From Balanoglossus misakiensis (lineage: Eukaryota > Hemichordata), in contig CM082591.2 in NCBI GenBank assembly GCA_040954595.2, positions 3,472,001-3,536,000 on the forward strand: a DNA stretch of 64,000 bases, given 5' to 3'. The notes below the pieces were generated by a model, which saw only the letters and a list, made by a program, of their open reading frames with translations, did no database searches and was not told the DNA's origin. The translations under genes and the position numbers were made by a program. Of the stretch, positions 12,276-24,053 are shown one piece after another. Position 1 is the stretch's first letter; every line of letters starts with the position of its first letter.

Positions 12276-13788
12276 ATTTGTAAACTACAACCTGTATATA
12301 CACCCTGGTGTCAGACAGCTTAAGTGGTCTACTTAAGTATACACCCACTGAAAAATTAATTAATATCTCTTACAAAAGATACCATGATCTTCCAGTGCGA
12401 ATAATTTCGAAGCAAAGCTAGAAGAATAAAATATTGTTAGCGAAGCATTTATTATAAAAGCACATTGAAATCAAAAGCAATTATTATTTTATGATTAATA
12501 TTGGTTCCCCAAGGGAGGAAAATTCATAGACAGAACAGCAAGTTCGCACAGGTACTCTACTGTACTGATTGGGATATGCCAAGGTGAGCACCCCTCCCAT
12601 TGGCTGACGTCAGTCATGTGGGACTCTTTGTAGCCAGCTACTCAGACGTGCTAAATGGATTGTTTTGAAAAGTTTAATTTGTGGAGCTCGACTCTGAGAC
12701 TAGTCCAGTACGGTTTCTGTGCGGAGTTACAAATTTTGCCTTTTTGAAGTTTGTCCCAGCCCTGTTTTGCTTTTTGGGTAATAAATTGCGATGTTGATAA
12801 AACTAAAAGACTATGTATACGACATCATGGAATAATTTGGTCGTACTCCGCAAAAAAGTGCTTTGTCAATTTTTCTACATACTTCCTTTTACCGGTTACG
12901 CAACAATATTGCTGGTTTGTAAGTTTTTATTATCAAAGTGGAAGGGAAAATATTTTCAACGGAATACATGAACATGTACACACCAAATCATGCTATGAAA
13001 AAACGATTATTTTATGCTGAAAAAAACACGTCCAGGGGCGCCTTCTCTTACTGCGACAGCAGTATTAAACGCGTTTTTACTATACGCAAGGCAAGGTATA
13101 CTTTATTCCGCATTTCCACAGGTATAAAACAACCGGACTTATACTCTGTTCACATCATAAGTGTATGATAGTGTTCCACAAAATCACCACTGGTGGCGCT
13201 ATTTATACCTCGTGGTGGAAACTGAGCTCCGACGGACTTTGTGGGCCCGGTAAATCGGAAGATGAGTACAGCATGGTGTTTCAGGGTCACATACATGGGG
13301 TTTGATGTGATCGGCTGTATGGGAGGGCAAAAGGGCCCAGCAAGAGCAACCAGCGATTACATGAGTTGATGAGTCTATCTAAAGTTATTGTTGGAAAACT
13401 TGGTTGATGCACGGGAGATTCCTGGTGAAGTTACCATTTACAATACACACTGGTTATTTTATCTCGGAAGTAAAAACGACTTCTTCAGATACATGTACTA
13501 TCATACAAGCAGAATGATGATATACGGTAAATGCATGACAGATCGCAATGATGCTTGAATAATTAATACTGAACAAGTAAAACTTACTAAAAAGTGATCA
13601 AGAACGAAAATGAATGATTGCTTATGTCCTTCCCTCCCTCATGAAATAAAAATCACTAAAGGGTGGCTTTAACATAACTACAACGAAAAAATGTGAAGTG
13701 GTACATATTTGAATGCTGTGGTTGTGTGCAGTCAATTGATTGCGGTTTTAACCACAAACAACTAGGATACTGTAAACAAAATAAGAAC
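12276..13788. other. Non-coding upstream region of the PLEKHA7-like gene
   Basis: Apart from the CCAAT/CRE pair, I see no gene in this stretch. The short open frames at 12.75-13.17 kb show no domain, signal peptide or splice logic. Confidence 0.5.
12599..12612. promoter_or_regulatory. CCAAT box plus full CRE, candidate promoter of the PLEKHA7-like gene
   Basis: ATTGG (inverted CCAAT) is followed after one base by the palindromic CRE TGACGTCA at 12605-12612. It sits about 325 bp upstream of the PLEKHA7-like start codon on the other strand. Adjacent CCAAT and CRE motifs are typical of broad, TATA-less promoters. No transcript start is visible in the sequence itself. Confidence 0.4.
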
Positions 13789-13875
13789 GTCTCCGGTGGG
13801 ATTCGAACCCACAGCCTCCGAATATCATGATTAACCTCTAGAAGTCCGACGCGCTATCCGTTGCGCCACGGAGAC
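13789..13875 (-). tRNA. tRNA-Arg (anticodon UCU) with a 15-nt intron
   Basis: Read on the minus strand, the 7-bp acceptor stem GTCTCCG pairs with CGGAGAC. The A box is TGGCGCAACGG and the B box is a perfect GGTTCGAATCC. The anticodon loop CTTCTAG carries TCT. A 15-nt intron follows the base 3' of the anticodon, the position where eukaryotic tRNA-Arg-TCT genes carry introns; removing it lets TCGGA pair with TTCGG. CCA is not encoded, as expected. A TTTT terminator lies about 10 nt downstream (the AAAA run near 13778). The total is 87 nt, about 72 after splicing. Confidence 0.95.
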
Positions 13876-15240
13876 GACGCTGATAGGTGAACACCAGGTG
13901 TGAATGTGATGACGTCAACTTTATTATCTGTCATTCCACCAGACTGCATACAATCATCTCCCTCTACTGTCTGTGATACAATTCTTTAAATATTGCATGG
14001 AATTAAGCCTCCATCCCCTGAAAAAGACCACAGTATTTTTTATGTACAATCCACATGTGTTACTGTTGAAAAACCGTGACTGAATTCATCCATGCTGAAT
14101 TTAAGTCCGGACTAGAATTCAGATGTCAGTATTTGATAGAAAGAAGAACAGTGGCAAAGTTTAACTTGCCGAAGGAAGTAGTATGAAACGCAATAGTTGA
14201 TAGTACACAGAGCAAAAAATACTGGAAAATTAATAGCCTAATGTCATGGCTGGCTTCCCTTTAATTAATAGGTCGGTAATACCCTCCTGGAGTGGCGTTT
14301 GCCTTGTTTCTTTCAGATACAATGACCAGAATGTGACGGTACGGTCCTCGACCATTCTAGAAAAAAAGCCTATCTCACGGTTACCGAGTAAAAAGCATGA
14401 GTCACCCGGTCGGTCGCTAATCTCACAAGAGAACATACTAGCTTACTCACAACGTACGTATATACTACAATACATGACGTCAACTAAGTCAACTTAGGTG
14501 TGGTGGTCAACTTTGACCCGTACTCTTTCACCCTACCCATTGACGCACTTCACGCGTCAGACCATTCATTCATAACCATTATATTGTTATACTCAGTGGT
14601 CTCACAGATCTCTCCCATCGCTCCTTGATGTGTTTTTTTTTTTTCACTTTTCTTGGTCAGAAAGTCGGGAATATCCATTGTCTCTTGCCAGTGTGAGGCC
14701 GGTGAACGGTTGATCAGTCTCCAAGTGTTCAGAAAAATTCGTAGTTTCCATAGATACGTAAATGCGGGAGTGACCGTGCGTAAATATACCGGTGTTACTC
14801 AGTCCGGAAGCGGTTGTCATCAGGCCATTCGTACACGCTATTTACGCCGTAACAGTACACTTGTTGACAGTTATATACTTGTTCGCGTGACCATGTCAAA
14901 CCACAGTGGTCAAACACTCGGCCAGTGAGTGACTCTGTGTGTACACGAGGAAATTCGGAGTCTGTCCACCAACTATATCAGAACATAGACAGTCTACGAC
15001 CAGAAGCAGCCACTCGCGGACAGTTCTTCAGAGACTTGGGACGAGAGCTGCGTAATACCAGTAGTGAAAGTTTTCCCTATCAACTGTGCGCTGCCACCCC
15101 GATGTGGCTCAGCTATAATTCATAACGGCGTGTCGCTGTAATTGAATGAACTCACCCGTACAGCAACGAGATCCTCTCGGAAGATGAAGTTTCTTTCACA
15201 TCACCTCTGGGCCCAGAGCCGCGGATTTTCGAACGTGAAC
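13876..15240. other. Spacer upstream of TNFR-like gene 1
   Basis: No convincing gene. TATATA at 14872 is a weak core-promoter candidate. The open frames at 14.25-15.1 kb have no recognisable features. An in-frame extension upstream of the chosen TNFR-like start is judged to be 5' UTR. Confidence 0.45.
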
Positions 15241-17513
15241 ATGATGAGTTTTAAGCAACTTTTTCTGTTCTTGACTATCGTTGTAGTAGTCTCTGAACAC
15301 GTGACAGCAGCAGAGAAATCACGGACAGAACGGCACGTGCCGAAAAATACCAAATTTGTGAAATGCGAGGCTGGACAGGAATTCGCCACAAAAGTCCCGA
15401 AAGATAATGCCATAACTGACCTCGATGGAAAAGTCCACTCGTTTACGAGTAAAAAGGGAAAACAAAAGTAAGTTGGACTCAGTATAATTAACAAATCAAT
15501 ACAGCAAGTGAAGTGATAATATCCATCCATCCATCCATCCACCCATCCCTCCCTCCATCCATCCATCCATCCATCCATCTACATTGCCAGTATTTTGATT
15601 ATGTATACTGAAATTTGCCTGTAGCAATACGCAGTAAGGTTTAATGAGAAGGAAACGACACGAGACCGTCAAAACCATTTCTTTTGTAATGCAATGTTTA
15701 CATCTCTCATGTAACCAAACAATTGCCCACGCAAGTATGGCCAACTCTTCACTTGACGGGACTCGCACATTCATGCACTTTAACCGGATGTACGTAGTAG
15801 CTGTCATCACGCCCATATGCGCGTACGCGTGCAGGAAACTTGAGTGACGTGACACGGGAGACTTGTGTCCGAGTATTTTACGTATTCAAACACACAAACA
15901 TCATGGCTAATAGCACCCAGTAGAATGGGCGTTTCCTGGGTTACATATTGGTCAGGAGGGCCTAACAAGACAAGTTCGTGGTACACATACGGAAAAGGAA
16001 CAAAGGAAATGTTGCTAAAATACCTGGCAACGATAGAAAAACATAGCACGAGGAAATAGAAGGCGTACAATATCATGCGCGAACTTTGTACATATATTAA
16101 GACTTGCAATTGACTATAAGGAAATGCAGTCGGGACTTGCGGCAAAATGTATTTTTTAATCTTTTTTCCTGGTGGTGATTTCGACGCGTTCATGATATGC
16201 GCACTGTGTAGTATAAGTAGGATGAGCTGATTTGGGCCCTTTTGTTGCGAACTAGTGGAATGCCCCAATTTATAAGATTATTCAGTTTTCTTCATAGTTC
16301 TAATATCTCTATTTACTTTTTCCATTGTTGCAAAGTATGTTTAACGGCATGGCGTGGGGGTACAGCAACTGTCATCTTTTATGGTACGTCCCTACAAAGA
16401 TGGCTACCACTGTAAACCCCACCCATGTCACTTCGTCACATGATTCTTCCAGCCAATCAATGGCGACCATACTTTCCCACGAAACATACGAGTGACATAA
16501 ACTGTTCTTTCCTCCTCAGATTTTACGTTTGCCATACATGCAGTATGTGTGGAGATGGCATCCAGCAGATCGCACATTGCCATGAAAACGAGGACACGCA
16601 ATGCGGGGGCTGTATCGACGCAAGTTACATGTTTGACGAGGCCACAAAATCTTGCCAGCCCGAGCACGTTATAAAGGGCATAGCCGAAGACGTAGCAGGT
16701 ACGCTACCTATATAGTTCTGTTTGAACGCACTCATGCATGTTGGGACATACCGTTCTTTTTTGAGTACTTCAAGTGAACACGAGGATTATCCCCCTCAAG
16801 ATTTCACACGCAGTCTTTTTTCACGATGCCCAAACCATAATGAATTGAAGCTTACATAACAGGCTAAGGGCCAACACAGCACTTGCTGGTGGAACGCGTG
16901 AGAGATGGTTGACTATAGCTGAGTCCGTCTTACACATACACAAGTAACGCCCGGAGTCAAACTTTATGATTAATTGTCAAATTAACCTCTTTTTTCTCTT
17001 CTTCAGGGGACAATGTCCAAGCGGATTCTGTGGCTAGCCAAGAATCACAGGAAAAAACAACCGACAGGGGAAACGATGCGCCGGCGCAGATCGTTCTGAA
17101 TGGTGGTGACAGCAGTGATCAATTTGACAACGCCAAGAATGGGCAATTACCTTTGAAAGGTGGGTTCAGTTTTTGTTTTGTCTTGCGTAAATTCACGAAG
17201 AAGCCCTTGTTTTTCTGGCTGGTCGACCCAAAGCTCAGTGTACCGTAGTCTTGTGGTTGACCGATCACAACCCAATTGAAGGCTGTGCTGTTTCAAATAA
17301 ATAAATAAGTCTTAAATATTCTCTCTTTTTATGATTTCAGGAGACTCCGGCTCCAAACACGAATCGGTCACAGATGATACAAGGAAACCAACCTTAACTG
17401 CAGTTGTGGTCGTTTTTTCAGTGGTTGTCTTGGCCCTTCTTATAACTATTGCGGTTGCCATCGCAAAATGGCGCTCCAGGACGACTGACGACACTGCAAG
17501 TGTGCCAGTTTAA
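15241..17513 (+). CDS. TNF-receptor-like membrane protein 1 (single cysteine-rich domain)
   Basis: Exons 15241-15467, 16520-16698, 17007-17159 and 17341-17513 (phases 2, 1, 1) give 243 aa. Start ATGATG is chosen because it yields a clean signal peptide ([18 protein letters not shown]); an in-frame ATG at 15184 would bury it. One TNFR-type cysteine-rich domain spans about residues 41-121 across exons 1-2: VKCEAGQEF, then [22 protein letters not shown] and SCQP. An acidic, Gln/Asn-rich stalk (about 122-200) precedes one TM helix (about 204-228). The cytoplasmic tail is only about 15 residues ([16 protein letters not shown]) with no death domain. The family should be a cell-surface ligand receptor; the ligand is unknown and signalling must go through an adaptor or be absent (decoy). 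First of three tandem paralogues. EDAR/XEDAR-like spacing is possible. Confidence 0.82.
15521..15579. repeat. (CCAT)n microsatellite
   Basis: Tetranucleotide tract ATCC/CATC with a few CCC interruptions, in intron 1 of TNFR-like gene 1, 54 bp after the donor. Confidence 0.9.
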
Positions 17514-19060
17514 AGGCCCATACCTGTTGACGTGGGCATTTCTGCGGACAGAAACAATAGACCTTTTTTGTCTGTGCAAGGAACTGTTTATTGTGGGAAC
17601 AAAAGGTCAGCTCACCGTGAATTTAATGCCCTTTATGTCTTTTTTTATATGGAAGAGGCCTCCGCGCAAATCTCATACTAGTGACTCTTGCCTCGTCCAA
17701 TAATTATGGGTGGCCGCTGCCGAACAAAAATTGCCAAACCGCACACTTGAACTCGCTGTGAACTTCGGTGTAAATGCGACTTCATATATTGTTTAAAGAA
17801 AATGTGCTTGCTTCTTTTTTTTTAGATATGAAGAAAATTTACATATGAAGTTAAAAGTGTGCAATGTAGCATTATTTATCAAATTTTTCAATCGTGAATT
17901 GTACATGTTGTGTAATGCCATGATAATTTATGACAGTATTTAATGACCCACCGGAAAAGCGGATGAGACGGGCATTATTTAAGTCGTTTTCAGAGTGGTT
18001 GCATGCACAAATCTTTCTGTGTTACTTTGATTCGTCTCAATATACCGCGTGACAATTTGGCGAACTTTTCTATTTATCCTTAGAGACAAGAGACTTAATT
18101 TTTATAAAATGTTATTTATATTTTTCCAACTTATAAATAAAAACTATTTGACTATAACATGGCAATAGAGGATTTCCCATTCATAAGCAACACGAATCGT
18201 GAATGACTTCAAGACAGTTTATTTAACGGACACGAAACAAACAAGCTAATCACCCAAATAGCGGCATGCTAGTCTATATATAATATGACTTAAAATAGCT
18301 ACTATATGTTTGTTAAAGCCAGAGACGTCATACCGCTCTCTAAAAGCAAGTTGTAAATTTACTATAGCACGTGGACTGCTCATTGTTTACCTTGACAACA
18401 GATAAACAACTCAGTGACCGGTAGCTCAACGACGTAGCTATAGAGTGGTATTGTTCCACAAACATGACCATGTTTATTTCATTTTTGTCACGGTACGGAT
18501 CATAACAAGCCCCCTTTAAGACAAAGGCGAGCTCTCAAACGTCCATAACAAGTTTCCAGAAACTACGTAATAGTGGGTTATTGTCCACAACATGCGTATA
18601 TGTAGACGTAGACAAAAGATTGTTCTTGAGTGTGCGCGAGTCGATGTGACGTCAAATGCGATAAGATGCCATAAAGAGAATGACTCATGCAAGTGTGGTA
18701 TAAAATCAGATTGTCTTGAGTTACCACATCGAGCACACCGTAACGCAGATGCGTTGTCACTTTTTGTCGGTCACCCGCCAAGGACAAAAGTCACCGAACT
18801 ATTGCCGTGTCCTCAACTCGACCTACAACTGTGGCCCAGTGTGTGACCTACTAGTACGTCATTGTTTATTTATAGACGCGCCCTCTTTTGCGGTTCACAA
18901 CGATCTATGGTCACACACAACCAGAGAGAACGAAGTGACCGACGTGGAGAAACATAAAGCGCATTCCGTGTAAACTACTCTCTCGGTCCACGCGCGTCGC
19001 CAACATTCAGATCTGAACATTCACCTCATATCCGAAGTTCGAATAGTTACCTGGTACACT
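17514..19060. other. 3' UTR and spacer between TNFR-like genes 1 and 2
   Basis: AATAAA at 18136-18141 is a plausible polyadenylation signal for gene 1 (3' UTR about 640 nt). The rest shows no supported gene. Confidence 0.5.
18136..18141 (+). terminator. Polyadenylation signal candidate, TNFR-like gene 1
   Basis: AATAAA in an AT-rich 3' region 623 nt after the stop codon. Confidence 0.45.
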
Positions 19061-19066
19061 TATAAA
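19061..19066 (+). promoter_or_regulatory. TATA box candidate, TNFR-like gene 2
   Basis: ACACTTATAAAGC lies 137 bp upstream of the start codon, consistent with a short 5' UTR. Gene 3 has an almost identical GCACTTATAAAAG upstream. Confidence 0.5.
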
Positions 19067-19202
19067 GCTGCGAAAGAAGTGGTTCTTCTTGGTCCAAAAA
19101 CAACTTTGAAAAACTTCAAACTTGGTGGTAACTGTAGGACAAGGGGTATACTAGTACTAGTAGTACACAACAAACCCCGACCACAGCAGAATCTCCGGCG
19201 TC

Positions 19203-21027
19203 ATGAAGATCACACTCGGAGCGGCGATTTTCCTGCTACTAGCGGCGGCAGAAGTCCAATCTTCCGTTGCAGACTCACGGAACACCGTCGCTATTCTGCC
19301 GGACGCCTACACCAAGTATAAAGACTGTCGCGCGGGCGTCGAGTATGGAGTACAAGAGCACAAGCGCGATATACAAGAAGCCGATATCAGCAAATACCAC
19401 ACGTTCATCAACAAACAAGGCAGACAAAAGTAAGTTTGTATTGTAATGTGTTGTTTTACCACACTTGTGTTTTGCTTTATGCGCAGTGCATGTGCGAGAA
19501 CAGTTCACCAGGTATATTTTTCTGTCTTTTCTCAAGGCCAATATTGGCCTTATGGTAATAGTCGGACAAAAGTAAATTCTAGAATAGCTCAAAAACTTAA
19601 AGATAATTTTATATAACTTATATCGGTTGATGCCCACACGCTGCCCCCCTCCCCGGTCTGCGACACTCCATTGCCACATGCAGACTGCAGGAAAACAATA
19701 GTACACAATTGTTCTCTGCAAGAACAGGGGTTGGGTTTACAGACGCGACAAGGAAATACAAAAATCGACACGAATAGAGAATATATTGCACGTGTTGGTA
19801 CCGTGTATACGAGGAAAAAGAAATTGATAAGACTTCGGCAGGTAGCCAAAATAACAAGGGTAAAGTTCTAGGACACACATTGTGGCGTAACCACAAGGAA
19901 AACACCGGCTGTAAATATCAATACCAGCATTGTTCCAGAAAATGTTACGCCCAGTTGCTGATATCTGGCAAAACATCAGTCTTTTTCCTGCAGTAATTTG
20001 TTGAGTCACTCACACGTATGCGCGTCAGCATTTTCCTTGGCACTGAGACTTTTGACTGCTTTTATTTCAGAAAAAACATCCATTTTCTCTAACTTCAGCT
20101 AACTGCATCACTTTTTCCCCTCCCTCTAGATATTACTACTGTCGTGCCTGCAGTATGTGCGGAGATGGAATGATACAGAAAAGTGCATGCCGGGAAGGTG
20201 ACGACACAAAGTGTGGAGGCTGCATAGATCCCAGTCACATGTACGATCCAGCTACAAAATCGTGTCAGCCCATCGTTGTCGTTCTTGGACTGGAACAACA
20301 CATACCAGGTATTACATTTTGTTTGGAATATCCTGACAGATGATGTATTCCTTATCAATTTTATATTCTGTGTGAAATTTCAATTCATTGTACTACACTG
20401 TACTACACTACACTGTACTGTAGGCTACACTGAGCTTATTGTCCTGCACTATACTGCACTGAACTGAACTGATCTGTTTACTGTTTTGTATATTTCCAGT
20501 AGGAGAAGTCTTATTCTACGAACGTGACAGACCAGCGTCTTTGTCAGAATCGTCACATCAAGAGAATGGCGAAGAGAAGACACAAGAGCAAACAAATACT
20601 GACAACAATGCGCCAGATATTCTAGGCCATGCTGTTACAGAAGATGACAAGAACGCGAGGAAAGGTATTTAGAGCACTTAGCAACTCAAAGATTAGTCAT
20701 GACAATGTGATTAACAAGGAGCACGTGACACGGAAATACACAAATTGCCTTCACAGCAACGCTATAATTAACGGCGACTTGACAAACAACATGCAAGAAA
20801 AAATCCGAAATAATTGCATATACTTTTTTTTTCTTTCAGAAGGAGCAGACTGTCACGTCAAAATTCGAACTGATCCCAAACCATTTACATTCTACATGTA
20901 TATAGCCAGTATTGCAATCTCCTCTCTCTTGGTGACCATCATTGTGGGTGCAATACTATTTTTCATCCGACGATGCCGTCATCAACAGCGGGAAAAATCA
21001 ACCAGTCCTCCGCAGTCGCCAGTCTGA
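19203..21027 (+). CDS. TNF-receptor-like membrane protein 2 (single cysteine-rich domain)
   Basis: Exons 19203-19429, 20130-20308, 20500-20664 and 20840-21027 give 252 aa. Exons 1 and 2 are exactly the same length as in gene 1 (227 and 179 nt) and all phases match. Signal peptide MKITLGAAIFLLLAAAEVQS. The cysteine-rich domain runs from KDCRAGVEYG (about residue 42) through YYCRACSMCGDGMIQ, SAC, DDTKC, GGC to SCQP. A hydrophilic Glu/Asn/Thr-rich stalk precedes the TM (about 206-232, FYMYIASIAISSLLVTIIVG). The cytoplasmic tail is about 20 residues: basic RRCRHQQREK, then TSPPQSPV. No death domain. A TRAF-type peptide in PPQS is conceivable but not convincing. Middle copy of the tandem trio. Confidence 0.85.
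20389..20473. repeat. TACTAC/TACTG simple repeat
   Basis: Imperfect CACTGTACTACA repeats in intron 2 of TNFR-like gene 2, ending shortly before the exon 3 acceptor. Similar in character to the satellite at 10.57 kb. Confidence 0.75.
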
Positions 21028-23485
21028 GCAGAAATATATATTATCGACATTTTAGAAGTATTTCCATAACGTGCAATTTTCAAAGGTATAGGAACGAGAG
21101 CGTACAGTAGACGAACTGTACTTGTCTCTCCAGCAACAGAGCGTCAAACCGAGGCTCTTGCACCTGCGCAGTTCCCCAAGCAACGGACATAACTTTGTGT
21201 CAGCGGACACTAAACGTATTCAGAATGAAATTCATTTTCTTCTCTAAACGTCAACACTTCTCGGGTGAAATCTTCAAAACGAGTACCGAATATAAACCAA
21301 GTATCTGGAGGCAAATAAGGCAATCGAAATTGACCTCAACGATACCTCTATCCCGTCATGCATCACCTGAATTACTGCAACCGGAAGCAAAGTAACACAA
21401 ATTTGAAAGCGAGACATTTAACTGGACAAAACACGTGATTAGCTCAAAGGCTCATGTCGGAACAGATGCACCATATCTGTATATTTGACCGTACATTATC
21501 ACACGTTTTACTTTTCTTATTTGTACAGCTGGATTTGTACAAAAAATAGTTTTATAAATTTATATAAGTATGTTGGACTACATCGACATTTTCACTGAAG
21601 CGAAGAATTAACTTATATTTCAATGGATATCTCTGTCAAACTTTTTACCAAATGCTGCTGGCTGGCATATAATTGTATTCTCATTAATTTCAATGTATTT
21701 TATTTTTATTTAAAGAATACTTTTTTGTAATAAAGTAAAGTAATTATTTTGCATGAAATAAACTTAAATTGAAATTATTTTATACTGAGCCTGACACTTA
21801 TTTTTTTCAGACAAATATAATTTATTTCTTCAGAGCTATATCATGACCAAAAATGACTTTATAAAAGTGAAATATCCCACTTCTGGTTGACGTGGGATAA
21901 TCTGAAAACACAGCAATCAAACAATCAAACGTTAATCGCGTTCCATACCTCGTGACCAGCAGCGATGACTTGTATTATCCAGAAAGAAACAAGTAGCTTT
22001 GAAAATTGTAATCCATTTATCGCTCACAAACCGAAGCATTTAACCTTACACTTTCGTTTAGTTCCACCGTGGCGTCAGATGTATTTTTGTAGGCCGGAGA
22101 ACTGTGATAAGTTTGAGTATTGCTCAGAAATTTCTACCCTTCAATGTTGTCGAAATCGTCCGCGACTTAATACCTTTCCCCATTGTCGAAAAGACAAAAT
22201 TACAGCAGAAGCATTTATGTACACACGGCTATTTGTATTTAGAAATAGTGGAAATTCCCACGCAACGACGCATGCGTGAGAGAACATTAATGGAGCACAC
22301 ACCTATTACCTGTCTGTCTATTTTTAGACTTGGGAAATCCAGTGACTGAATAGCACCTGATGGATCATTGACCTTTGCCCCGGTGACGCAGTACAGTGAC
22401 GCACTTGCAACGGGCGTTACTTTTGAATGAGAGCCTGCCTTTTAAGGAAATGGTTTCGTATAGGACCCTTGCCAACCCCCAAAGTCCATACCGAAACACT
22501 CTTCCAACAGATCAAGAGTACTCTCACATAGCTGATCCCTTCTGCCGGCGCCCGTCCAACTTTTCATTCTCTTTAGAACGTGGCTTGAACGTGTGAAGCC
22601 GTTATCCTGTCTTATTTGGCCTTGGAAGTTTCTTCGTCTCAACTTCTTGACCCCCCAAAATGAACTCACAGTCCGCTAACTCGTGACTGCCTAATAATCA
22701 GTATGACCCACACATATTCGCTAAAGGTCACTGACTTTCTCCGGCCAGAGCACGCATACGCACATAGCACTGCACCAAAGTACAATGAAAACGGTTTGAG
22801 CTGCACAGAAGGAATGTACTGACCATCGATTTTTTTTCTATCAACACAGTTAAAAGACACATTGTATCCTTTTCCCATTCAAGGCGTAAATGGAACGCCA
22901 CCTGTTGTCTAGACCGCTTTGGTAACAATGTATCACCCGAAACAAAACACAACCAGATTTCTTCTCGGGTTTTGACACGTCCCTTTGTTAGACTTGCAAC
23001 AATTTATACAATAATTGTTTCTTTTCAACCGAGACTGGCAACAATTTATTCAATCACGCAACTTTGTTTCTTATCAATGTTCAGTACGATTCTTCTGTGA
23101 AGCTGAATCCGTTTTGATTGTACTATAACTGTTTCAGGTGAGCACAACGCCAGGCAGCGTAGAAAGACTCTCCTCAAGCGTCGATCTCTCGAAAAAGAGA
23201 GATGTCTACGCAGTCCCTACATTGACTGTGGGCCAGAATCCGACAAGCATTCTCGAGTAGACCAGTTTTATCTGGAATGGGAAATAATCATACTGGGTCC
23301 GTCGAAGTGGTCGTATTGACGCTGATGACTCACGAATTCGGAGAGCGATTGCGTTGGTCACTCGGCTCTCTTCGAGTCGCCCGAGCAGCCATAACGCTTG
23401 TCAGGTGTTATGCCGCTGCCACCCACTCATATGATCGCCCCCACAGAAACCTACAGATCCCTTAGATCGATACCAATATTGCACT
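21028..23485. other. 3' UTR and spacer between TNFR-like genes 2 and 3
   Basis: AATAAA at 21729-21734 is a polyadenylation candidate for gene 2. The remaining 1.7 kb contains only short open frames without recognisable domains. Confidence 0.5.
21729..21734 (+). terminator. Polyadenylation signal candidate, TNFR-like gene 2
   Basis: AATAAA about 700 nt after the stop codon in an AT-rich tract. Confidence 0.4.
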
Positions 23486-23493
23486 TATAAAAG
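23486..23493 (+). promoter_or_regulatory. TATA box candidate, TNFR-like gene 3
   Basis: GCACTTATAAAAG resembles the TATA region of gene 2 (ACACTTATAAAG). It would give a 5' UTR of roughly 540 nt, longer than for gene 2, so an unseen 5' intron or a nearer start is possible. Confidence 0.4.
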
Positions 23494-24053
23494 TGGACGC
23501 CGCATGCTCCAACAAGAACTCACTGCTCAAGGAAGAACTGAGACAAGACGGCGTACCCAAACACAACGGGGGAAATGATACACTTTCAACTTGAAAACAG
23601 AAAACTAAAACTAAGGTCTCCGTCATCCTAAGTTGTAGTGGGCGCAGACATTGAGAAAGATACCGTATTAGAGTGATTCATTTTTCAAAGAAAAAAAACG
23701 ATGTCGCGTGCTGATTAGACGCATATTACTCGGAAAACTTCGTGCCTGTGTTACATATTCTGGAGAGCGGTTGTAGCCCAAACGTGCGTTCAAATCTGCG
23801 ATTTGTATTGCACAACTCCAAAAGCGAAAGACGAATATTTTCGCCTTTGTATAGATACGCCCACGACATTGGAACGCACTGCGCACCCATCAAGTGAAGG
23901 ACGCATAGCCTCCTCGGGCGCACCTCTCTAAACTTCGTGTGGACACTCTTTGCCGAGGCTATGAGATGCTCACCACAGCTCGCCGACTTGACGGTCATTC
24001 TGGAGCCAAGTGAGCTCTTTGGAAGCGACTCAATCGCTCACCTATCCGCCAGA

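Noticed and set aside
15142-15240. Upstream in-frame extension of TNFR-like gene 1
   Set aside because: It would place about 33 polar residues ahead of an obvious signal peptide; the ATGATG at 15241 matches the paralogues better.
15807-16268. 153-codon minus-strand open frame
   Set aside because: It lies within intron 1 of TNFR-like gene 1; composition and lack of motifs give no support.
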